A program made the position numbers and the translations under genes. DNA of 5,920 nucleotides from the NCBI GenBank assembly GCA_020630835.1, contig JAHDIL010000116.1:224-6143 (forward strand), written 5' to 3'. Below the pieces are notes generated by a model. The model saw only the letters and a list, made by a program, of their open reading frames with translations. It ran no database searches and was not told the DNA's origin. The stretch comes from Verrucomicrobiota bacterium (GTDB lineage Bacteria; Verrucomicrobiota; Verrucomicrobiia; Verrucomicrobiales; DEV007). Numbering within the stretch: the stretch's first letter is position 1; each line of letters opens with the position of its first letter. Below are positions 1-5,847 of the stretch, one piece after another.

Positions 1-1040
1 ATCACAAGCGATGAACCGCCGTAACTAATGAAAGGGAGTGTCAGCCCGGTATTCGGTAGGACGCTAGTCGTCACCCCGATATTCAAAAAGGCTTGAAAAC
101 CGAGAAATCCAACTAACCCAACGGCCAACAGAGATCCAAAACGATCAGGAGCCTGATGACCAATAATGAAGCCTGCAACAACAAGGGAAATAAAGGCCAA
201 CACAACAATCAGCGTGCCGAACAATCCCATCTCCTCACCAATCATGGGGAAGATAAAGTCAGTATGAGCGAAGGGCATATAGAGCATCTTGAGGCGTCCT
301 TCGCCTACGCCACGCCCAAAGGTGCCACCTGAGCCCAAGGCCATGAGCGAAATCCACTGCTGGAACCCAGCACCGAGACGATGCGCTTCAGGTTCGATGA
401 AGGCAAGAATGCGCTCCATCCTGCCGCTAGCATAACTAAGCATGCCAACAAATCCGATGGCTCCGATGAAGAGCAAACTAACGAGATAACGTAACCGAGT
501 GCCCGCAACGAAGAGTAATAGCAGAGTGGTTAACGAGAGAACTGCGGTAGTCCCCATATCGACCTCGAAGAGAACAAGAGCGATCATAAAGCCACTGATG
601 AGTAAGGGATAGGCAAACCCTCTGCGGACTTCGCCGACACAATCGGGGCGACGATCAAACCACTTGGCTAGGAAAACAACAAGAGCGATTTTAGCAAGCT
701 CTGAGGGTTGAAGCTGAATACCTCCTATCCCAATCCAGCGTCTCTCGCCATTAATCTCGCGACCAACCTCTGGGACGTAACAGAGTGCCAGCAGCACACA
801 GGTTCCACAGAAAAGGGGCAACATCCACTTGGCCCACACATGGTAGTCGACGAGGGTGGCGCCCAGACAGACGACAAGTCCTAAACCGAGCCAAAACCCC
901 TGCTTCTTAGCTTCACCGTAGACATCCGACGCATTGGCCTGTGCACTGAAGAGACAGGTGCTGAACAACATCACAAATCCCACAATGATCAGAGCGAGGA
1001 CCGATATAATCAGGATGTAATGACTACGCTGGTGAAACAT
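1..1040 (-). CDS. ftsW: FtsW, septal SEDS-family peptidoglycan glycosyltransferase (3' end cut by window edge)
   Basis: FtsW is an inner-membrane glycosyltransferase that polymerises lipid II at the division site together with a class B penicillin-binding protein. My translation from the ATG at 1040 gives 346 residues with no stop before the left edge. Family motifs appear in order: NGERRWIGIGG (about 98-107) followed by QPSELAK (111-117), EVDMGTTAVL (159-168), a Gln-rich GAGFQQW segment (224-229), AHTDFIFPMIGEEMGLFG (258-275) with the probable catalytic Asp at 261, and LPNTGLTLPFISYGGSS (328-344). Hydrophobic stretches recur throughout, as expected of a ten-helix protein. The last helix and the C-terminal tail lie outside the window. 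An in-frame TAA sits only three codons before the ATG, so the start is fixed. No Shine-Dalgarno sequence is visible. The RodA paralogue would share these motifs; the neighbours LysM gene and murD favour FtsW. Confidence 0.95.
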   Translation of the reverse strand, partial: MFHQRSHYILIISVLALIIVGFVMLFSTCLFSAQANASDVYGEAKKQGFWLGLGLVVCLGATLVDYHVWAKWMLPLFCGTCVLLALCYVPEVGREINGERRWIGIGGIQLQPSELAKIALVVFLAKWFDRRPDCVGEVRRGFAYPLLISGFMIALVLFEVDMGTTAVLSLTTLLLLFVAGTRLRYLVSLLFIGAIGFVGMLSYASGRMERILAFIEPEAHRLGAGFQQWISLMALGSGGTFGRGVGEGRLKMLYMPFAHTDFIFPMIGEEMGLFGTLIVVLAFISLVVAGFIIGHQAPDRFGSLLAVGLVGFLGFQAFLNIGVTTSVLPNTGLTLPFISYGGSSLV

Positions 1041-1061
1041 GCGAAAAGGTTAGGAGAGCTC

Positions 1062-1087
1062 TCTGTCAGAGATCAGCACCTGACAGA
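1062..1087 (-). other. 8-bp inverted repeat between the LysM gene and ftsW
   Basis: TCTGTCAG (1062-1069) and CTGACAGA (1080-1087) are perfect reverse complements around a 10-base loop. The hairpin starts immediately after the stop codon of the LysM gene and ends about 20 bases before the ftsW ATG. A self-complementary GAGAGCTCTC (1054-1063) abuts it. No T-tract follows on the minus strand, so it does not look like an intrinsic terminator. An mRNA stability or processing element between the two cistrons is possible, but chance is not excluded. Confidence 0.35.
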
Positions 1088-1963
1088 TCAGGGCTGAGGA
1101 ATTCGTAACTGCTGGCCGATCTGTAAAGACTCAGGTCGGTCAATACCATTAACATCCATCAGTTCCTTGTAAGACACCTGCAGTTTGCGTGCGATCCCCC
1201 AGGCAGTATCGCCGGAGACAACCGTGTAGACGGATGGTGATGCGACGCTTGAGGCTGGAGTCGATGCGACAGAACGCTGCTGAACGCGAGCGATCGGTTT
1301 CGCGACAGCTGAAGCCTTCGCCCGGACAGCTGGACCGGTTGGAATCGTGAGCCAGCGACCAGGATAAAGTTCATTATCGGAGCGTATCGAGTTGGTCTGA
1401 CGCAAGGCGTTGCCATCAACGCGGAGATGAGCTGCGATAGAGGATACGGTATCACCTGCCTGCACCAGGTATTGACCCTCGGTTGACTGCGCGGGGCGCA
1501 AAGGAGCAGGAGCACGCCGAAGAGCCTCCTGCTCAGGAGTCTCCGATGTGACGGAGGCAGGCGCCGCGGGCTGAGGCTGGACAGCTGGAGCGGTGAGTGC
1601 CGCACGAGCTCTTTCAGAAAGCGGCGGGACTGAGGCGGCCATGCGCTGCACTTCGCTCTTCTGTATCTTAGCCTCGACGGGTTGACTAGCAAAGAGAGGA
1701 GCACTGTTTTCAGATGCCTTATTAAAAACTCGGAAAGCAAAGATACCACCTACAGCAACGACGTGGAGAAGAATGACAACGAGGAACACTCTCGTCAGAC
1801 GCACATCCGGACTATCGAGATACCAGTCTTGCTCCTCAGTGACATGCGCGTTCATCTGGTGAAGTCCCTTGCGCTTGAAGAGGCTTTTCTTCCGATTACG
1901 GCGAGCTTTGCGATTGACTTTATTTTTCATGATGTCGGTCTGTAGAACAGAAACCTCCGACAT
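1088..1963 (-). CDS. Membrane-anchored protein with two LysM peptidoglycan-binding domains
   Basis: This 291-residue protein has a very basic N-terminus (Lys/Arg-rich from about 13 to 33), one hydrophobic segment (about 58-77), a long Ala/Pro/Ser-rich linker, and two LysM modules. LysM 1 spans about 164-208 (YLVQAGDTVSSIA to WLTIP) and LysM 2 about 245-289 (YTVVSGDTAWGIA to LRIP). By the positive-inside rule the basic region should be cytoplasmic and the LysM domains periplasmic, where they would bind GlcNAc-containing glycan. No catalytic domain is visible, so it is probably a scaffold or glycan sensor rather than a hydrolase. It starts 21 bases after the murD stop and is followed by ftsW, which suggests a role in division or septal wall synthesis (inference). 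The start is uncertain: in-frame ATGs at residue 12 (position 1930) and residue 37 are alternatives, and none has a good ribosome binding site at normal spacing. Confidence 0.88.
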   Translation of the reverse strand: MSEVSVLQTDIMKNKVNRKARRNRKKSLFKRKGLHQMNAHVTEEQDWYLDSPDVRLTRVFLVVILLHVVAVGGIFAFRVFNKASENSAPLFASQPVEAKIQKSEVQRMAASVPPLSERARAALTAPAVQPQPAAPASVTSETPEQEALRRAPAPLRPAQSTEGQYLVQAGDTVSSIAAHLRVDGNALRQTNSIRSDNELYPGRWLTIPTGPAVRAKASAVAKPIARVQQRSVASTPASSVASPSVYTVVSGDTAWGIARKLQVSYKELMDVNGIDRPESLQIGQQLRIPQP

Positions 1964-1984
1964 CTAGAGTCAGTCGGAGTAGCG

Positions 1985-3328
1985 TTAGATGAGCCGCTCT
2001 ACCGCTTTCACAAAGGTCTCTCCCCTCTCCTCGTAACCCGAAAACATATCGAAACTCGATGTGCCTGGTGAGAACAAAACGACGGAGTCAGGTTTGGCCC
2101 TTTGCGCTGCGGCCTCAACGGCCTCGGCAATGCTATCACAGAGGAGTGTAGGAACAATTGACTTCCAAGTTTCCTTAACCTTTTCTCTTACCTCACCGAT
2201 TAAAATCGCAAAACTGACACGCTCTGCTGCAATCGCATTCAGTTCCGAGAACTCTAACCCCTTCTCCTTCCCTCCAGCAATCAGGACAACTGGCTCCTCT
2301 TGACCGCGAAGCGCACTCTCCAGCGAGTGCAGGTTAGTTGATTTCGAATCATTCAAGTAGGTCACCCCATTCAAGACCGCAACTTTCTCACAACGATGCC
2401 GAGGAGGACGAAAGCTTGTCAAGAGCTCTTCGAGAACACACCGGTCAATACCGAGATGATCACAGATACCCATAGCGACCATAGCATTCTCAGCATTGTG
2501 CAGCCCCTGGAGTTCAGCATGACCTCGATACAGGCAGGGCTCACCTTTCCCCATGCGGTCGACCAATTTGCCTTCGGTGTAGCCATAGTCACTCTCGACA
2601 GAAAAGGCAGAAAAGCCGCGAACAGGCAGGTTCAGAGGAAAGGCTTCCTCCTGGCGATGAAGAACGAGCTTAGTTTTCGTCGTATTGGAGAAGATTCGAC
2701 GCTTGGCCTGATAATATCCCTCCAGCGAAGCGTAGCGATCCATGTGGTCAGCGGCGAAATTCATCCAAACGACGACTTCGGGGCTAAACTCGAAAGTCGT
2801 TTCAAGCTGGAAAGAGCTCAACTCAAGCACAACCATGTCCGGTTGCTCTTTGGACGAAATAACATCGCAGAGCGGTCGACCGATGTTTCCAGCAGCAAGG
2901 GCATTTAGCCCACCAGCCCTCAAAGTGGCGGTAACCAACTCCGTGGTTGTCGTCTTTCCATTGGTCCCAGTGATACCAATGTAGCGCCATTCGGGACGAA
3001 AACGATAGCCAAATTCGACCTCGCCGATCAGTTCAATACGCCTAGCCGCTGCCCAGTCGGCGTAGACGCGACCAAGGCCGCGAATCGTGTCAATCCCAGG
3101 GCTGGTTACAATGAGGTCTCCATCCGCTGGCGGGATAGCCGCAGCATCGCCGATCCGGAGCCGGAGATCGTAAGTATCGACGAGCTCTCGCGCGCGGTCC
3201 GAGAGCCTATCGCGGTGGCACTGATCAACCAAGGTGACCCTAGCCCCCGCCTCCGCGGCGAGGCGAGCAGCGGCGAGACCGCTACCACCGGCTCCCAGGA
3301 TGAGGACATTCTCTCCGGACAGATTCAT
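1985..3328 (-). CDS. murD: MurD, UDP-N-acetylmuramoyl-L-alanine--D-glutamate ligase
   Basis: MurD is a cytoplasmic ATP-dependent ligase that adds D-glutamate to UDP-MurNAc-L-Ala, the second amino-acid step of the peptidoglycan stem. The 447-residue length is normal. Visible in order are a Rossmann-like N-terminus (LGAGGSGLAAARLA, 11-24), TSPGI (75-79), the ATP-binding P-loop GITGTNGKTTTTE (118-130), AGNIGRP (146-152), LELSSFQLE (168-176), NFAADHMDRY (190-199), a lysine at 209 in the QAKRRI context that matches the carbamylated Lys of the family, LQGLHNAENAM (273-283), RPPRHRCE (307-314), LNDSKSTN (325-332), GGKEKG (352-357) and the C-terminal SPGTSSFDMF with EERG (420-436). It begins 30 bases after the M28 gene and ends 21 bases before the LysM gene, so it is almost certainly co-transcribed with both. 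No Shine-Dalgarno sequence precedes the ATG. All key motifs are intact and the gene looks functional. Confidence 0.97.
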   Translation of the reverse strand: MNLSGENVLILGAGGSGLAAARLAAEAGARVTLVDQCHRDRLSDRARELVDTYDLRLRIGDAAAIPPADGDLIVTSPGIDTIRGLGRVYADWAAARRIELIGEVEFGYRFRPEWRYIGITGTNGKTTTTELVTATLRAGGLNALAAGNIGRPLCDVISSKEQPDMVVLELSSFQLETTFEFSPEVVVWMNFAADHMDRYASLEGYYQAKRRIFSNTTKTKLVLHRQEEAFPLNLPVRGFSAFSVESDYGYTEGKLVDRMGKGEPCLYRGHAELQGLHNAENAMVAMGICDHLGIDRCVLEELLTSFRPPRHRCEKVAVLNGVTYLNDSKSTNLHSLESALRGQEEPVVLIAGGKEKGLEFSELNAIAAERVSFAILIGEVREKVKETWKSIVPTLLCDSIAEAVEAAAQRAKPDSVVLFSPGTSSFDMFSGYEERGETFVKAVERLI

Positions 3329-3358
3329 ATAGAAGTTTGTAGGATCAAGGTTGTTTGC

Positions 3359-4360
3359 CTAATCGACTTGCGCTGGCTCAGTGTTCAGCCATTCCTCGAT
3401 AAAGTGGCCGAGCCGCAACGAGCGCTCAAGGATCAGCTCCTGATCAAGGGCATCCACAACGTCGAGAGGTGTGTGTTCTTTGCGATATTCAGGCTCTGTG
3501 ATAATGGCGGCGGGTATCCGTCCGATCAACTGAAGGGCTACATGCGCCCCACCAAAAGGGTCCTGAGACAATGTCAGCCCCCTTTCCTTTCCTGACGCGG
3601 CAAGCAACCGGGCTGCCAAATCAGTATACCCCTGTGGCAGCGAAGCCGTCGTCGAGAAGCCGGCACTTGCGATCTGGGAGCTAACCACCCAAGGCCCCTC
3701 TCCGCTACCTGACATCTCTACATAAAGGGCAAACTCCGGTCGCTGCTCGTCGGGTAATTCAGCGAGAGCTCGAGAAAGCGCCTTACTGGAGTTCAACCCA
3801 TCCGTGTTAGTATATCGCGGCCCTAGCGGGTGCTCAGCCCCGAGAAACACGAGCTCCAACTCGGGAAGCGGTTGAGCCTGAGCGACCGTCAATAGCGTGA
3901 CAAGCCCCGACACCCCATCGTTGGCGCCGACTGATTGATCAGAGATTTTTTTGATATCCCAGTGGGTAACAAGCAATGCCCTCGCCTTACCTTTAGCGCC
4001 CGCAGGGCGCGCACGGATGACACCCGCTTTCGCTGATTCCCCGATCGTCGGATAGGTCTCCCAGCGCGCGTCCCACTCGAGCTTATTCAACTGGCTTTGA
4101 ATCCACTCCCGGCGCAGAATATGCGCGTCTGTCCCTCGGACAGCAGCATCCTGACCAGCGACCTCGGTGAACCACTCAGCTATGTGTTCAGCGGTCACAA
4201 CACGCGGTTGATCATTCCTATCGGAACGCACGCTAAGGGCGCTGGTAGGCGGTTCATCGCACCCGAAAAGTAAAGTAATGACCAGCAAGCAGGGCAGAAA
4301 AACACCACAAAATCCTAACGTAGCTCGAAAGTATTGCCCTGCTGACCTCACCTTATCCAC
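3359..4360 (-). CDS. M28-family zinc peptidase / glutaminyl-cyclase-like lipoprotein
   Basis: This 333-residue protein has a hydrophobic segment (about 15-33) ending in a lipobox, LLFGC, with the lipidated Cys at 34, so it is predicted to be a periplasm-facing lipoprotein. The rest fits the M28 / glutaminyl cyclase fold: an N-terminal helical region around 56-100, THWD with His133 and Asp135, GANDGVSG with the bridging ligand Asp148, VFLGAEH (171-177), YVEMSG (213-218), and a C-terminal HTPLDVVD with His296. The usual Glu-Glu pair (general base plus metal ligand) reads Glu176-His177, which is unusual. Substrate is unknown; peptide trimming or pyroglutamate formation are both possible from the fold. 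The annotated start is a GTG 11 bases after parB. A second in-frame GTG at 4351 is preceded by AGGTGG at short spacing and is a credible alternative. The position between parB and murD suggests co-transcription, not necessarily a shared function. Confidence 0.85.
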   Translation of the reverse strand: MDKVRSAGQYFRATLGFCGVFLPCLLVITLLFGCDEPPTSALSVRSDRNDQPRVVTAEHIAEWFTEVAGQDAAVRGTDAHILRREWIQSQLNKLEWDARWETYPTIGESAKAGVIRARPAGAKGKARALLVTHWDIKKISDQSVGANDGVSGLVTLLTVAQAQPLPELELVFLGAEHPLGPRYTNTDGLNSSKALSRALAELPDEQRPEFALYVEMSGSGEGPWVVSSQIASAGFSTTASLPQGYTDLAARLLAASGKERGLTLSQDPFGGAHVALQLIGRIPAAIITEPEYRKEHTPLDVVDALDQELILERSLRLGHFIEEWLNTEPAQVD

Positions 4361-4371
4361 CTGGAAAATGA

Positions 4372-5304
4372 CTAATCGGCTGTCACGCCGAGGATTTCGA
4401 GAACGCGCCCAAGGTCCTCATTACCGTAGTATTCAATCTCGATCTTGCCGCGTTTTTCTCCATGCTGGATCATAACATTTGTCGAGAAACGGCTCCGTAG
4501 CTGATCCTGAATCTGACGCACGTATGCTTCCGCCTGCGGAGATAATTTGCCGGCCGACTTGGCTTTTTTAGAAGTTGTTTTACCCCCAGTTTGTTCAGCG
4601 ACTATGCGCTCTGTGTCGCGAACGGTTAACCCTCGTTTCACAACCATTTCAGATATCATCTTCTGCTCGGCCTGAGTGCGAGCGGCGAGTATAGCCTTAG
4701 CATGGCCAGCAGTAATGAGTTTCTGAGAGACGAGATCGCGGACGCTGCGATCTAGATCGAGCAGCCGCATCGTATTCGCGACTGTGGCGCGCTTCTTACC
4801 TACTCGCTGAGCAATTTCGTCCTGCTTGAGTCCAAAGTCGACAGCTAGGCGCGTATATGCCTCGGCCTCCTCGATGGGGTCGAGGTCCTCTCGCTGTAGG
4901 TTCTCGATGAGCGCCATTTCGAGGACGTCTCGATCGGAGGCTTCACGGACGATGATGGGAACCTCAGAGAGTTCCAGTTTGGTAGAGGCTCGCCACCGGC
5001 GCTCCCCCGCAATGAGTTCGAATCTCCCATCCACCTCACGCACGACGAGAGGCTGGATAATGCCGTGTTCCCGAATAGACTCAACAAGCTCATCGAGTCG
5101 GTCATCGACAAACTTCTGACGGGGCTGGTAAGGTGAAGCTACGACCTCATCAAGCGCCACACGCAAAACGCGCTCACCGGTTTCGACGTCCCGTTCATCC
5201 GACACAGACGAGCCCTCAGCCTTGGCGGCAGGGCGATCAACACCCACCCCACCCGGCGTCTTAATAAGAGCGTTAAGCCCCTTTCCTAGTCCTTTCTTCG
5301 ACAT
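4372..5304 (-). CDS. parB: ParB, chromosome-partitioning CTPase that loads at parS
   Basis: ParB binds parS sites near the origin, hydrolyses CTP, slides along DNA as a clamp and directs origin segregation through ParA and SMC. The 310-residue product begins with the typical MSKKGLGKGLNALI, where the basic segment contacts ParA. The CTP-binding domain follows: SPYQPRQ (58-63), SIREHGIIQPLVVR (76-89), GERRWRA (100-106) and ENLQREDLDPIEEAEAY (134-150). A helix-turn-helix for parS recognition lies at about 158-182 (LKQDEIAQRVGKKRATVANTMRLL). A Lys-rich linker (about 240-253) joins the C-terminal dimerisation domain (about 255-310). All hallmark motifs are intact. No parA lies directly upstream, where it usually is; a glutaredoxin gene occupies that place after a 92-base gap. 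The M28 gene follows after 11 bases. The ATG at 5304 is supported by the conserved N-terminus. Confidence 0.96.
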   Translation of the reverse strand: MSKKGLGKGLNALIKTPGGVGVDRPAAKAEGSSVSDERDVETGERVLRVALDEVVASPYQPRQKFVDDRLDELVESIREHGIIQPLVVREVDGRFELIAGERRWRASTKLELSEVPIIVREASDRDVLEMALIENLQREDLDPIEEAEAYTRLAVDFGLKQDEIAQRVGKKRATVANTMRLLDLDRSVRDLVSQKLITAGHAKAILAARTQAEQKMISEMVVKRGLTVRDTERIVAEQTGGKTTSKKAKSAGKLSPQAEAYVRQIQDQLRSRFSTNVMIQHGEKRGKIEIEYYGNEDLGRVLEILGVTAD

Positions 5305-5396
5305 AGATTTCTAGATCAGCAGGCTATCGAGGTAGCAATCCGAACTACCTGCTCCATAGGTATTCTTTTACAAAGCTGCAAAAACCCAGGAAAGGT
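5305..5396 (-). promoter_or_regulatory. parB leader with mutually exclusive hairpins
   Basis: This 92-base gap between the glutaredoxin stop and the parB ATG is the longest non-coding spacer between genes in the window and is the likeliest place for a promoter or leader of the parB-ftsW unit. AGGTAG (5330-5335) pairs with CTACCT (5345-5350) around a 9-base loop. AGCAGG (5318-5323) pairs with CCTGCT (5348-5353) and shares three bases with the first stem, so only one can form. Next to the glutaredoxin stop a weak 5-bp stem (5382-5386 with 5394-5398) precedes a short T-run on the minus strand, at best a poor terminator. I could not find a convincing -35/-10 pair. Confidence 0.3.
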
Positions 5397-5807
5397 TTAG
5401 GACTCGATGAAACGGACGTTTGGTTTTGCGCCTTCCTGGGGACCTGCCAACCCCTCCGGAATTTCACCTCGGTCCATGGCAGCATGCTGAGCGTCCGTGC
5501 AGGAGCTATCAATAGGGGCATCCGGCGCTGCGGCGCTGCGAGCGAGGACATCATTTGCGATCATCCACTCTTCGACTTCCTCCCCACTCACATCAGCGAG
5601 CATCGTGCCGTTAACGACAACACAGGGAGAAAGCGGCTGTCCGGATTTCTGCTCCATCTCCCAACGAAAAGCTGGGTTTTTGATAATGTCTTTCTCCTCC
5701 CACTCCAGACCATATTTGCGAAATACAGAGCGCACGCCTTCGCTCCAGCCACAAAAAGTCTTTAAATACGCGGTAATTTCGATGTCTTGTTTGATTTCGT
5801 CTGCCAT
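5397..5807 (-). CDS. Glutaredoxin-like protein with monothiol CGWS active site and C-terminal tail
   Basis: The 136-residue product carries a thioredoxin-fold glutaredoxin domain at about 8-88. The beta strand ITAYLKTF leads into the active site Cys19-Gly-Trp-Ser22, so it has one active-site thiol instead of CPYC. The segment RSVFRKYGLEWEEKDI (26-41) matches the first helix and second strand of the fold, and Ser60-Pro61 is the expected cis-proline before strand VVVNG. A monothiol site suggests glutathione-dependent deglutathionylation or Fe-S cluster handling, but the partner is unknown. Residues 90-136 form a low-complexity tail with an extra Cys103 and a terminal VRFIES. I chose the ATG at 5807 because MADEIKQDIEI runs directly into the domain. 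In-frame alternatives are the ATG at 5837, in the centre of a palindrome, and a TTG at 5864. No Shine-Dalgarno sequence is visible. It is co-directional with parB. Confidence 0.85.
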   Translation of the reverse strand: MADEIKQDIEITAYLKTFCGWSEGVRSVFRKYGLEWEEKDIIKNPAFRWEMEQKSGQPLSPCVVVNGTMLADVSGEEVEEWMIANDVLARSAAAPDAPIDSSCTDAQHAAMDRGEIPEGLAGPQEGAKPNVRFIES

Positions 5808-5826
5808 AGAAAAAGAGGGTTTGGTT

Positions 5827-5847
5827 TCGTGGAACATTGTTCCACGA
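5827..5847. promoter_or_regulatory. Perfect palindrome of parS-like half-sites in everted order
   Basis: TCGTGGAACA (5827-5836) and TGTTCCACGA (5838-5847) are exact reverse complements around a single T. GTGGAACA and TGTTCCAC are the two halves of the well-known ParB site TGTTCCACGTGGAACA, but here their order is swapped, so the GTG/CAC ends point outward. On the minus strand, TGTTCCACGAAAC also reads like a parS site lacking two central bases. The element lies 20 bases upstream of the glutaredoxin ATG and about 520 bases upstream of parB. It could be a degenerate parS, an overlapping pair of eroded parS sites, or an operator for another dimeric regulator. No T-run follows, so it is not a terminator. 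Confidence 0.45.

Noticed and set aside
1159..1749. Minus-strand open frame of 196 codons within the LysM gene
   Set aside because: Out-of-frame reading of the Ala/Pro-rich linker and LysM region; Arg/Ser/Leu-rich with no domain, while the true frame has two clear LysM modules.
1682..1945. Plus-strand open frame opposite the LysM gene
   Set aside because: Overlaps the transmembrane and basic coding region of a well-supported gene and resembles no family.
2396..2908. Plus-strand open frame of 170 codons
   Set aside because: It lies wholly opposite murD, whose motifs are intact in order; the plus-strand peptide shows no recognisable domain.
5355..5383. Possible promoter upstream of parB (TTGCAG, 17 bases, TATGGA on the minus strand)
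   Set aside because: Each box matches the sigma-70 consensus at only three of six positions; indistinguishable from chance.
5380..5398. Possible intrinsic terminator after the glutaredoxin gene
   Set aside because: Stem is only 5 bp, mostly A-T, and overlaps the stop codon; the T-run is short. Too weak to call.
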